Source: Polytrichum commune (taxonomy: Eukaryota; Streptophyta; Polytrichopsida; Polytrichales; Polytrichaceae). From it: a stretch of DNA of 64,000 nt. A program made the translations under genes and the position numbers. The notes under the pieces are model-generated. The model was given only the letters and a program-made list of their open reading frames with translations. It made no database searches and was not told the origin of the DNA. The stretch's first letter is position 1. Each line of letters starts with the position of its first letter. Positions 12,098-22,087 of the stretch are shown piece by piece. The stretch lies in the NCBI GenBank assembly GCA_950295325.1, contig OX485804.1:16926001-16990000 (forward strand), written 5' to 3'.

Positions 12098-12802
12098 TTG
12101 GTAGCTGCCATTGTGGAAACTAAGGAGAAGGGGAAGAAACTAGAAGATGAAGACAGTAGTGGAAGTGTGGGAACTAAAAAGCGGAAGAAACCAGAAGATG
12201 AAGACATTAGTGTAAATGAGGCTCAAGATCCGGATGAATCTGACGCAACATGGTGGATACAAAAATATCAATTGCGATGGAGACATAGAGATGAATTGAA
12301 GCAACCAAGTGCATGGTTGGGAGATGAACATATTAATGCAGCCATGGACATCTTGTGGAATTCTGAATTGAGGCACAAAGAATTTCAACGTGGAGTTTAT
12401 GCTACCGAGCAGAATAAAAGTGTCACACTACCATGTTCACAACAATTATATCTGAGAGGCAATCATTGGGCTCTTGCTTATATAAATCCCAACATACATT
12501 CTTGTAAGTTATATGATTTAGCAAGGTGCCTCTCACTTTATGGAACTTTAGAGCATGAAGTGCTATTGCAAAGGGCCATTGATGTAGGAGCAACTCGCAT
12601 GGAATGGGCTAATGTACAACAACAATCGGATAGTTCATCTTGTGGTCTATATGTTATTGCGTATGCTGTTGATATTGCTTATGATATAAACCCTACAAGA
12701 GTTAATTATATTGAACAAGAAATTGAACATTTCTTGTTTTGTTTGGATAGAGACATGTTAAAACCCTTTCCAAGACATGTTGGAATTGATATTGAAGTGT
12801 GA
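12098..12802 (+). CDS. C48 (ULP1/SUMO-protease-like) domain of the PIF/Harbinger partner gene
   Basis: An open segment of 234 codons with no start codon of its own; one TAG separates it from the coiled-coil part of the SANT gene in the same frame, so it is best read as the C-terminal half of that gene. Residues 1-50 are a charged linker with two KKRKKPEDED-type blocks (possible nuclear signal). The peptidase domain starts around residue 73 with WLGDEHINAAMDIL, the substrate-binding opening seen in ULP-type enzymes. The expected triad is present: H123 in GNHWALAYI, D140 in KLYDLA and C182 in SDSSSCGLYVIAY, with Gln at 174-176 as oxyanion candidate. Family knowledge: C48 enzymes remove SUMO-like tags. 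That this one acts on SUMO is inference. Full-length catalytic domain, so selection may have acted recently. Confidence 0.75.
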   Translation: MVAAIVETKEKGKKLEDEDSSGSVGTKKRKKPEDEDISVNEAQDPDESDATWWIQKYQLRWRHRDELKQPSAWLGDEHINAAMDILWNSELRHKEFQRGVYATEQNKSVTLPCSQQLYLRGNHWALAYINPNIHSCKLYDLARCLSLYGTLEHEVLLQRAIDVGATRMEWANVQQQSDSSSCGLYVIAYAVDIAYDINPTRVNYIEQEIEHFLFCLDRDMLKPFPRHVGIDIEV

Positions 12803-13249
12803 ATAGGGGTTTTATTTATCTACATATTAGTACTAAAATTTTGACTTAAAATTAGTACTATATGTCTTACTTTGATTTAGTAGCAAAGACTTTCTAGTGG
12901 TTTTTTTTAATCTAAAATTTTGAAGTGTAAATGAAAATTTAAACAAATAAAAACATATTAGTTTCGGTTGTAAACATTTCTTTATGATGGAATAAAAATA
13001 ATTGAAAGGGATCAGGAAGTACATCCAAGTTCTAACCACACTCCAACATCTAACTACACTCCAAGTTCTAGTAGCCGGAACTCAAATCTAACCCACACTA
13101 TTGTCAATGGACAATGTTGGATGAATGAGAACTCTCGCGACTTACTACCCAAGTAAATAAAAAAATGCCTAAAGGGGAGGATATTCAACCTACCTGCTAG
13201 TAGGATGTGGGAACGAAAAAGTAAGCATGCCGCAAGCAGGCGCAGGGTG
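12803..13249. other. Right non-coding part of the PIF/Harbinger element
   Basis: No gene. The sequence GCGCAGGGTGCCTG and CTACCTGCTAGTAGGATGTG near 13185-13250 echo the TIR and may be subterminal repeats. TAACCACACTCCAACATCTA-like short repeats occur at 13030-13070. Confidence 0.5.
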
Positions 13250-13283
13250 CCTGCCACAGCCGGTAGGATGTGTGAACCTACCC

Positions 13284-13638
13284 AGTGTTTGCAAGTTCAA
13301 CCAGTTACAAGTTGACATCCTTCAAATGTTTTATAATAAATTACAATATAAAAGATACTTCTAAAATGATTCGTAATTTTCCTGAATCTATAGAATTCAT
13401 ATATGTCATTATAATTTTTTTGAATTTGTGGTATATGTAGTCATTGAATGCTTCAAATTTAAGCCATGTATGTAGATTTTTTGGTTTAAAATGTTTGATT
13501 TTCATGTTAAAATTTTGGGTTTAGGTATGATGAGGAAGTAATGTACTGATGGAGAGGTGCCACTGAGGAGGCCATTGAGGGTAAGAGTGGAAACACCTCT
13601 CCAATGAACAAGTGTTGTGCATTGTTTTGTAAAGGTAG
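13284..13638 (+). repeat. Dispersed repeat R1, copy b (right half, split by the transposon)
   Basis: Matches 4958-5318 almost throughout. The only larger differences are a few-base deletion in GGTATATGTAGTC and scattered substitutions. It begins exactly at the AGT following the right TIR, which is how the transposon boundary was confirmed. The conserved inverted pair TGGAGAGGTG / CACCTCTCCA is at 13549-13603. Confidence 0.85.
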
Positions 13639-15030
13639 AGGTTAATGAAGATTTTTAAAAAAATTAAAAAAAATGATGAAGACAAAAAAATGTGAGAAAG
13701 AACATGAAAAACAAAAAAAACACGATGATCATTAAATTCCCTACGAACTTCGGGGGACTGACAGGGCAGGCGCATAACATTTCTACCATGCTCACACACA
13801 CCCGGTGACCGGCGCAAAAGGTCACCGGTCGCCACCAACGATGACGACGAAGCATGGATAAGAGCAAGGAGTGCAGAACCTCGAGGTTGCGGGATAAGTG
13901 TGAATTATTGAGGGCAAAAAAAATTAATTTTAATTTTAATTTTGACACCTATATATATTTATCATATTAAATATATGTATGTATAGTTATGTATATATAC
14001 ATTTTTTATTAGCACAAAATATATTACTCAAAATTAATTAGATAAATCAGTCTAATGATTTTTAAAACCTACGAGATCAATTGTTCATATAACTACTATA
14101 TCTATTTAGAGTATTTATGTCCATAACATGGAATTATTTTTGTATAAAATTTCTTCGCCCCCTAATTAACCTATGTTACAACAAATTGGCAAAGATTCAG
14201 TTCATTATTCACCTTCATTGTAAAATTGGTTTCATTATACCTCCAACAACAAAACATGCATAAAATTTACACAACTATTTGTTTTAAATGCACAAAAATG
14301 AAGTAATCATGCAAATATAAAGATCGTACTGATTATGTATTGATTCTTCTTCTACCATCTATATGATTAATCATTTCTTTATGTTGATGATAAAGATTTG
14401 TTAGAGTCAACATGGAGGGATTGCAACAATATGGACAATTGCCATGATTTATAACAAGATCATACCAAAATTATAAAATAAAAATAAAAGTGTATGTTCA
14501 ATTAATTATCAAAATATCATGAGAAAATTAAAAAAAATTGATGTGTCACAAAATGTTGCCGTGACAAATAGATCATCATCATGGTCCAATTCAATATTGT
14601 TGATAAAATGGAAAAATTTGCATTATCAGTGATAACGATGCAAATATCCCATCATTACACCACCTCCAATACAACCGCAACAAACCATAAACAATCTTAA
14701 AATGATAAACCACCAAACAAAATATACTTATTTTATGCTTGAAATTCTTTTGTAGCAGCAGAAGTTATCATCATATTGAATTCTTCAATATTTTCCAAAC
14801 ATGTCAACCACTTTAATTCTAAACTTAAAACATTACAAACTGAATTATAAAATTGGCCTACAATACATTTTGGATACTTAAATGACAGACAAATTATGCC
14901 ATAAATACAATCCAGATGCCGCATTGTTGAACATTACTTTTAGTTTTGTGTCATTCTTTCATACATTGCAAATTTTTTTTAATTGAGAAATCACCAACAA
15001 TCCATAGCATTTCAAAACACTACCATCTAT
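13639..15030. other. Intergenic, no gene seen
   Basis: No gene is recognised. 13800-13840 contains a short hairpin (CGGTGACC with GGTCACCG, eight-base stem). From 13920 to 14930 the DNA is very AT-rich with no family-like frame. Confidence 0.45.
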
Positions 15031-15031
15031 A

Positions 15032-15138
15032 AAATTGTATCAAAGTCAAACTTATATCTTGTGGCAACCTACTTGCTTGTGCTTATATGTATCACCCAAC
15101 ATTAACCTCCACTCCAGTCGCTTATTTTACCAACTCAA
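15032..15138 (+). repeat. Local direct repeat R2, copy a
   Basis: About 107 bp matching 16024-16140, including CTTGTGGCAACCTACTTGCTTGTGCTT and the run up to CCAACTCAACT. The M1 copy at 15139 starts right after CTCAACT, so copy b (which continues CTCAACTGCAAAC) approximates the uninterrupted site. Confidence 0.7.
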
Positions 15139-15428
15139 CTATATTTAAGTGGTATGTGGTTAGGTGTGGATCTAGAACTGGGCACATATTTAAAGAAGAT
15201 TGGACTATGTACTCAAAACATGCTAATTATTTTGAATTTAGTAGTCAACATGATCGCATGATCTATATGACTACTTAATGAACATGAGAATCTTCCCTTT
15301 GATAATGAATAAGATATTCATATGGACTCCAAATTTTTGAAGCAAATGACTATGGCATGATTTAGATTTGCTGATCATCTCCAACCAATTACATGTTTTA
15401 TATCCTACAAGAAGTGAGTGTAGAGTAA
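15139..15428 (+). mobile_element. M1 MITE-like repeat, subfamily F1, copy 2
   Basis: Carries the F1 landmarks ATATTTAAGTGGTATGTGG, TTAGGTGTGGATCTAGAAC, GATTGGACTATGTACTC, CTACTTAATGAACATGAGAA and ATAATGAATAAGATATTCAT. It interrupts repeat R2. No protein. Confidence 0.75.
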
Positions 15429-16747
15429 AAAATATCTGGATACACACATCTACCTTAGATGATGTGAGCTTTAACATTCAGATCGGACTTGAGGTCACTC
15501 AACTATAAATTTGTTGAGGTTGAAAATATCATCACCTGTTCTTGTGACACAGCTCCACCTTCTATTGATTTCAAAAACGCTCAGGAAAGAGTTTGGATGT
15601 AGCCAGACTAATCTATGTTTCAAGTTAATTGATATCCAGACAAAGCTAGGCTTTCAAACATGATTCATATGTGAACCCTGACCTTCATATGTCGGTATCA
15701 AAAGTGAACATTGAGTACTGAGACAATATTTTGGAATAACTGGACGGTCCTCCGGACTAGTCCAATTCACATTTCGAATCTGCCAGGGTTTAACATGCTC
15801 CTCTAAACAAATGTATGCCAAACAATGTCAGGAAACTACCAATGCAAGGGAAATCACTACATTGCGAATGCTGAATGCAAGAGCTCGGACATCCAGTACT
15901 GAAAAAAAACAAAAAAAAAAGAAGAACACAAAAGCATGAAAACCATCTGGGCTCTAGCAACAAAATCTACATAAGCCAGACAACACAAGCTTGAAATCCA
16001 TAACAACCCAAAACCCACCACCCACAAAACTGTGTCAAAGTCAAAGCTAGATTTTGTGGCAACTTACTTGCTTGTGCTTGAATGTATCATCCAACATTAA
16101 CATCCACTCCAGCCGCCTGTCTCTTTTACCGGCTCAACTGCAAACAAACAATCCCAAACCGAAAATTCTCCATTAATTCTTTTCCACACCACTTTGGGAG
16201 TTGCGAGCTCAAGAAAACACACTCCTTATAAGGATTGCTTGTCATTACATGGAAGTTGCAAACAACAATGCCATGAACCACCTCTGCAAACTTACTCGAC
16301 CATTATCCGATCAAAATCCAAAATGGAGAGTACTCTTCAGGCTACACAGATTATGAAATCGTGAAAATTACACCCGACAGACAATTAACAATTGCACCAA
16401 ACAATCCTCCTAAAGCTCAGACTAACATATACAGCTCCCTTGCTCTTGATGCAGGTCCACTGCGACATCAACATGATAAGCTTTAATTTAGAAACACCGA
16501 GATTACTCAAAAACCTAAACCGGGGAGTACTCTCCCACCACAAAGATTTGGATTGTAGAAACTCAACAAAACCAGAAGCATAAAACAACGCCCCCTCAAA
16601 CTCACACTAACATAACCAGTTCACTCATTCAATCACTCAATCACACACTACAGAATACAGGACACCACAACAAGATGTTGGCTGAGGAAGATGACAGACT
16701 TGCCAATAGATTGAAGTTCAGAGGAGTTATTCGGTCGGACATACCCA
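15429..16747. other. Intergenic, with repeat R2 copy b at 16024-16140
   Basis: No gene is recognised. R2 copy b lies at 16024-16140. An A-rich run of about 18 bases (broken by one C) occurs at 15902-15921. Open frames at 16385-16600 overlap on both strands and have no family match. Confidence 0.45.
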
Positions 16748-17747
16748 AGGGCCACTTCACACATGAGCCAAGAGCCATGACCTTGTAATGGTGAGGATCC
16801 TTGACTCTCATCCAAAGGCCGTACCATGGGTGTTGGGAAAGCCATTTTATGTAGTCACGCGTCCTCAAGCATAGTGTGAAGTGAGAATGGACCATGTTGC
16901 GGGACCGTTGCATATTTTGTTGGCGGAAAAGTGGGGAGGATTTGGTTTAAGGGCCACTTCACACACAAGGCTGAAGGCCCTTGACCATGGCAATGTAAGA
17001 GCTCTCATTGGTCGAAGAGGCGGAGACCGTCCAAGTTCACTTCACACTAGGAGGTGAAGGCCTAAAGGCCCAAAGAAAAGTTTGTGGATGAAAAGTCTAC
17101 ATGGAGTCCTACATGGCTGGTTGTGGATAAGGGTGCATGGTCTACCGGAATTTGCGTCAGACCCATCTCCAAGAGGTGGGCTGACGCAAATTCCGGGAGA
17201 CCATGACTTTTTTAATATTGTTTTCCAACAGGACAAATTTCAAGACAAACTGCATGGCAGGTTCCAGAACAGATTCCAAGATAGACAAACACCACCAAGT
17301 AAAATTTTAAATTGATAAACTTGGAGACATATTATATTAAACCAAATCCTCCCCTTTTTCCGCCAACAAAATATGCAATGGTCCCGCAACATGGTTCATT
17401 CTCACTTCACACTATGCTTGAGGGCCCAAGACTACATAAAAGGGCTTTCCCAACACCCATGGTATCATGGCTTTTGGATGAGAGTCAAGGGTCCTCACCA
17501 TTACAAGGTCACGGCTCTTGGCTCATGTGTGAAGTGGCCCTAATATAATATGTCTCAAACTCTATCAATTTGAGAGAATTACTTGGTGATGTTTGTTTGT
17601 CCTGGAATCTATCTTGGAGTATGTTATAGAAGTTGCCTTGCAATCTGTCTTGAAATCTGTCCGGCTGGAATCTGGTCCCTTTTGACCAATGAAAGCCCTT
17701 AGATTGCAATGGTCACGGGCCTTCAGTCTTGGGTGTGAAGTGGCCCT
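16748..17747. mobile_element. Nested foldback (long inverted repeat) element
   Basis: Arm X at 16748-16950 is inverted at 17337-17541 (about 200 bp, roughly nine in ten positions identical). Arm Y starting at 16950 is inverted at the end, about 17690-17747. A third pair, about 17271-17336 and 17542-17612, flanks the right X arm. All arms begin AGGGCCACTTCACAC or end in its complement. The order X-Y-core-Z-X'-Z'-Y' suggests one foldback inserted in another with the same terminal motif. No transposase is encoded, and short frames here are by-products of the repeat. Confidence 0.8.
17136..17205. repeat. Perfect-looking hairpin in the foldback core
   Basis: Left arm 17136-17165 pairs with 17177-17205 with one mismatch and one unpaired base, around an 11-base loop. 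The arm contains GGAATTTGCGTCAGACCCA. It may be a remnant of a smaller palindromic insertion. Confidence 0.85.
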
Positions 17748-17887
17748 AACTTCTGCATTGGCTTTGCTATTTTTATATGTTCTAATCCAATGTCGCCTTA
17801 TTTATTATACAACTTGAAGAGATTCATTAGCAATGCCAACATAGAGAAGTTGTAAGCGAGTAGGAAGGTGGGGCGATAGGAGGACAA

Positions 17888-17976
17888 CATCCCTAATTGT
17901 CATGGAATTGAAAATTAGTGTTGAGTAGGGCAAGATGGTAACACTATTAAATATAATCAAACATCAAATATCTTTT
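17888..17976 (+). mobile_element. Right-half fragment of the 35.7-kb MITE family
   Basis: Matches 35940-36030 in order: ATTGTCATGGAATTGAAAAT, TTAGTGTTGAGTAGGGCAAG, GGTAACACTATTAAATAT and terminal TTTTTAGTGTAG. The left half is missing. It ends immediately before a TATAAATAGG motif (17977-17986) upstream of TCTP. Confidence 0.7.
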
Positions 17977-17985
17977 TTAGTGTAG

Positions 17986-18066
17986 TATAAATAGGCCTTT
18001 TACTTTACTAGTAGCGATAGGCCTTTTACTTTATTGGTAGAGATAGGCATTTTACTTTTAAGTACT
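17986..18066 (+). repeat. 24-bp tandem repeat upstream of TCTP
   Basis: Three units of the type AGTAGCGATAGGCCTTTTACTT, with substitutions in the third (ATAGGCATTTTACTTT). It sits within the likely TCTP promoter region. Confidence 0.75.
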
Positions 18067-18067
18067 A

Positions 18068-18104
18068 ATATATAATAAGAGGCGAGACAAGGGACTCCTC
18101 ATTC
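18068..18104 (+). promoter_or_regulatory. Candidate TCTP core promoter
   Basis: ATATATAATAAGAG at about 18068-18081 is TATA-like, with a pyrimidine-rich start context (CTCCTCATTCTC) roughly 30 bases downstream at about 18095-18107. The alternative TATAAATAGG lies at 17977. Choice between them is inference; either gives a 5' UTR of 0.4-0.5 kb, possibly spliced. Confidence 0.3.
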
Positions 18105-18494
18105 TCGCCAACACTAGTCTTCGAACAATCCTCAATATTGCCTTGTTTTGTATCTTGCCTAGTTATCAATCTAGTTCAAATATATTTTCTTGAAAGCTAT
18201 CCTTATAAACTATTATACTTCTCGTTCTCTTGTTCTTGCGTCCCTAACAGATAGGTCCCTAGAGCCAGAGATTTTTTAGAGAGAACAGGTGGGATTGTTG
18301 TGGCCCCCCGGCCCGGGCCACCCGCGCCAGAGAGGCGGTGCCACCCGTGCTCTGGCCCTAAAAGAGGCCAAAACGTTGGCCTTAATCTCCCTCTTTCTGC
18401 AAACCTCTCGGCCTTCGTCGCAGTGCTTGCAGCTGCCTCTCGCCCCTCTCCATCTCACTTGCTTTCGCAGACTAGCAGCAGCCAGCCTCTCACC

Positions 18495-20149
18495 ATGATC
18501 GTGTACACGGATTTGATCTCAGGTGCCTACTCCTCTCCTCTTTTTCCCACATTTGTCCGATTTGTTTCGACTTTTCTAGTGGATCGTAGCCACCGAGGAT
18601 CATTAGGGTTTGTTATTGTGGCTCTGTGAGCTCTTGCCTCCTTAGCCGTCTGGCCAGGTTGTTACGTTGCTGTTGGACTGTATTCGGGGTGAAAATATAT
18701 CGTGGTGAAGGAATTCGGAGGACTTAGAAAGACGAGGTTTAGAGTCTTGGTGTTTTTGTGAGGGTTACCTTGTGTCTTAGTGAGGCTCCTGTGTTACCTT
18801 GAGTACTTGGAACCTTGGTGTCAAACGGACAAGGAAACTTCATGCCTGCCATGCCTCGTGTGTTTTTCGATTCACGAAACTAATAGCCTGCTCGGTTTCG
18901 GTGTCTAGGGTCCATATGTTACCTCTGGGTACTCTGCGTTTGGATTCAGTGATTCTGCATTTTTTGTTTCCTGCCGTCTCCTGCTTCACTATATTCTCAA
19001 AGAGTTACCTTTAGGTGTGGGCGTTGCAAAGCCTTAAATCTGAAGGATCGTACTAGCTGCTTGTTTCGAACATATCAGGAGGCTGTGATGTGTTTGGATG
19101 AAAATTTTAACTAAGTAAAATCAAACCGGTCGTATGTGGATGTTTACATGCACAAAGGTTTGGGGTGGTAGGAAGTGACGGTTGATATACATGGGACTGC
19201 TTTTGACATGAATATCGGACTCTTTTTTGGTGCAGGAGACGAGCTTCTCTCTGACTCCTTTCCTTACACCGAGGTCCACAATGGCGTGCTTTGGGAGGTT
19301 GAAGGCAAGGTGAGCGTTTGAGATATTCAACTGACTGATGAGTTTTTCCTCAGGGCTTGGACTTTTATGTGAGTCAAATTGTGGTGGAATTTCGTAGGAC
19401 ACACAGTTATGTGGGCTCTGGTTTCCTTAGTCTATTTAATTTGGTGGAATGACGCGAAATATCTGTTTTGGCTTTGCAGTGGGTTGTGAAGGGCGCCCTT
19501 GATGTGGATGCTTTGATTGGAGCCAATGCCTCTGCCGAAGGAGGTGGTGAAGATGAAAGTGTCGATGACGCAGCTGTGAAAGTTGTGGACATTGTTGACA
19601 CCTTCAGACTGCAGGTAATTCGACACTCGGGGAAGTGCAATTTTTGTATCTGGCTATTGAGTTGGCAATAATCAAATTATTGTGGAGTTTGTGTGGTAAT
19701 ATGTCTTGTTTTGACGGTTTGATGTTTTTCAATTGTTGTCAGGAGCAACCAACTTTTGACAAGAAGGGGTTCATGGGATACATGAAGAAGTATTTGAAGA
19801 CTCTGACCCCACTTGTGGCGGAGGACCGTCAAGGTACCTTTAAGAAGGATGTGGAAGCCGCAGTCAAGTTTTTGCTCTCCAAGCTTGGTGACTTCCAATT
19901 GTAAGTATTCAAAACAAATAGTGGCAGTATTGTAAATTTTCAGCAGTGCTTTGTTTGTGGGGTCTCCATCATTTAGTGAAGATTGCACAAGGTTTTCTCC
20001 TGTGTTGATAGTTTGACATCTGGATGTGCAGTTTCGTTGGAGAGAGCATGAAGGACGACAGCTCCCTTGTATTTGCGTACTACAAGGATGGCAAATCAGA
20101 CCCTACCTTCCTATACTTCTCAGATGCTTTGAAGGAAGTCAAGTGCTGA
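18495..20149 (+). CDS. TCTP: Translationally controlled tumor protein (TCTP)
   Basis: Five coding exons: 18495-18522, 19236-19309, 19480-19614, 19743-19900 and 20032-20149, all GT-AG. They join into 513 nt encoding 170 residues, the normal length for plant TCTP (about 168). The N-terminus is [18 protein letters not shown], as in plants. The first signature [15 protein letters not shown] (about residues 48-62), the helical hairpin [12 protein letters not shown] and the C-terminal [12 protein letters not shown]...YYKDG are all present. Known of the family: an abundant cytosolic protein that supports growth and mitotic progression, and proposed to act on Rab/Rheb-type GTPases and TOR signalling. 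A pyrimidine-rich 5' UTR is visible near 18380-18480 (CTCCCTCTTTCTGC), which fits TOP-like translational control (inference). An inverted copy of exon 2 lies at 21402-21475. Confidence 0.96.
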
Positions 20150-20936
20150 CTTATTTCTTACTTGCCATGTTGTTCAACCGTATTGGTTGAGCTATTAGTC
20201 TATTTGTGTAACCCTCTTTCTATCGGCATAGGGAATTGGAAATCAAGAACATATATTCATGTTATTAATCGTGAGGTAGAGTGAATGTGTCTCAATTCGT
20301 GCGCACAGTTTGTTTGTACTATTGTTTGTTTCCTGTGAAATGTCATACTTGGGTGATTGCTGTGGAAGACACAAAATATTGGAATTGATGAACTTGGTTG
20401 TGATTTTGAGGTTGCCAAATGATGATTCATGTACACTGCACAGTGGCTTTGAGTGCTTTGGCACCAGGGAAAAAAGCTCGAATGCTAATCCTGACGCCAT
20501 TCTTCATATGCATGATTGGCTTAGCAAATTGGCTTAGACATAGTAGAAAGAGAAATAAAATAAAAGGCACATCATATGAATTTACTACAAAATTTTGAAG
20601 TCACTTACTCCTAATTTTCTAACCCCGTCCCTAGACTCTTAATTTTTCCACTACAAACGGCTCCCAAAATTGCCCCTACCTTTTGTCCAAACCGCCCCCG
20701 CACTAAAATCAACTTTCCACCTAATAAACAAAATTGAACTTTGCCATGTGGAATTTTAATAAATACATATATTAAGGAAGCCAACCCTACTTATGCTCAG
20801 ATGCTTGCTCAAATCCAATCCCACTTTCACCCAAAATGAACCCTGCATTTTCTTGTAATCACCCCGCTCTTCACCCGAACCATCTCCGCTTTGCATCAAA
20901 GACATTTGGCTCATTCAAGGTGTGTTCCGGGTACTA
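20150..20936. other. TCTP 3' flank, no further gene
   Basis: Contains the TCTP 3' UTR and spacer. No additional gene is recognised. The overlapping frames around 20243-20537 on both strands have no family match. Confidence 0.5.
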
Positions 20937-21250
20937 GTAGAAAACTATGCCCAAAAAAACCGCAGTCAAAATCGGCTTCGGTTCGTTTGACCAACCAGAT
21001 CTGCACTCGCTAAACAACTACAGATTTTTCTTTTTCATTTTGCGACTGTAATTTCATAAAATTTGGGGCATGTAATATACCGTTGGAAAGATATTTTCAA
21101 GACCTCTCCAACGTTATATCACACAACCAAAAATTCCAATCACTAAACCAAAAAAAAACCAATCTACAAGTATTTAGCAACTGCAGATCAGGCTGGTCAA
21201 AAGAACTCCCACCAATTTCGGCTATGGTTCTTTTGGGCATAATTTTCTAC
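20937..21250. mobile_element. MITE with 25-bp TIRs and TA target site
   Basis: Inverted ends GTAGAAAACTATGCCCAAAA (left) and TTTTGGGCATAATTTTCTAC (right), flanked by TA at 20935-20936 and 21251-21252. 314 bp, no coding frame. An internal inverted pair, CCGTTGGAAAG with CTCTCCAACG, lies in the middle. The TA duplication suggests mobilisation by a Tc1/mariner-type transposase, which is inference. Confidence 0.8.
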
Positions 21251-21401
21251 TAATGATTTAAGAGACATTTATAGGTGTTGCTTTTGAATGGGGTGTTAGA
21301 TCTAGGACCCTCTACCTTAGCACTCTAGATGCCACACATTGAGACATATTTAACCCTAAACTAACAATTCAGGAAAACTTTCAAATATGTACAACATGCA
21401 C

Positions 21402-21475
21402 CTTGCCCTCGGCCTCCCAAAGCACGCCATTGTGGACCTCAATGTTGTCGAAGGATTCCAATAGAAGCTCGTCTT
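21402..21475 (-). pseudogene. Inverted TCTP exon 2 fragment
   Basis: On the minus strand this reads [19 protein letters not shown] followed by EAEGK, matching TCTP exon 2 ([19 protein letters not shown]). It is open throughout, and the exon edge is followed by GT just as in the real gene (GGCAAG then GTGCA). Neither exon 1 upstream nor exon 3 downstream could be found, so it is a single-exon duplicate. Nucleotide identity is strongest at the 3' half (GAGGTCCACAATGGCGTGCT is shared exactly). Confidence 0.85.
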
Positions 21476-21689
21476 CTTCAAAAGAAAGAAACCAAGAGTG
21501 ATGTCAAAGGGCGTCCACTGCCCTAACTCTCACCCGGCACCATTGAAATCAAGCAGCTATGGAGATACGACACATCATGCTCCTTACCATACAATGACAT
21601 ACAACAAACATCTCAAATCATCAGAGACAGAGGTTCAAGACAAGCAACTACATTGATCATCCCTTTAAAGCGCATGTTATTATATGCAA

Positions 21690-21835
21690 TAACGGCTCAC
21701 TCAGGAGTTCAAGTTTTACTAATACGTTGTTTGGACATTCTAGGACATGATTGACTTTGCTTGGTAAAATATTACATTATGATTAAATAGTTATAGCACT
21801 TCTATCTCCAAATAGTAACACGTAGTAATTGGGAT
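21690..21835 (+). repeat. Diverged repeat B, copy 1
   Basis: Matches 26325-26490 in the same orientation: CTCAGGAGTTCAA, GTTGTTTGGACATT, AATAGTTA.A.CACT and AATAGTAACAC..A..AA.TGGGATAATCA.TGTA. No coding potential. Confidence 0.65.
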
Positions 21836-22087
21836 AATCAGTGTAAAATGGTCGTCCCCATGTTTGAGGTTTTGTTGCAACTTGGAGTGCAAGAAGCAAC
21901 AAAACATAAATGTAAAAAAGAACAAAACAAAAGGAGCTTGTAGGAGCACAAAATGTTATCACATAAATCAACAAAATTTAAGACTATACGAATCTCCGAA
22001 ATAAAGGGATGTAATGCATAGGCAGACCTAGCACACTGAAATGTGATAACTCTTGCTTCAAGATTACCTTACCTTGGGGGGGGGGGG

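Larger units (their letters stand above)
8236..13283. mobile_element. PIF/Harbinger DNA transposon (5,048 bp)
   Basis: The left TIR is 8236-8269 and the right TIR is 13250-13283. Over 34 bp they differ at two positions (6 and 20); the left begins GGGTATGTTCACACATCC and the right ends GGATGTGTGAACCTACCC. The element is flanked by AGT at 8233-8235 and 13284-13286, a 3-bp duplication as is usual for PIF/Harbinger. The R1 copy at 4932 supplies the uninterrupted site with a single AGT. Inside are a minus-strand DDE transposase (9371-10549) and, divergently, a broken SANT/coiled-coil gene running into a C48 peptidase domain (11355-12802). A small MITE is nested at 10793-11072. Confidence 0.9.

Noticed and set aside
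13521-13948. Overlapping minus-strand frames
   Set aside because: They run through repeat R1 and AT-rich spacer; the other R1 copy has a different set of stops.
16641-17709. Open frames with shared peptide stretches in both orientations
   Set aside because: The repeated peptides come from the inverted arms of the foldback element, not from a gene family.
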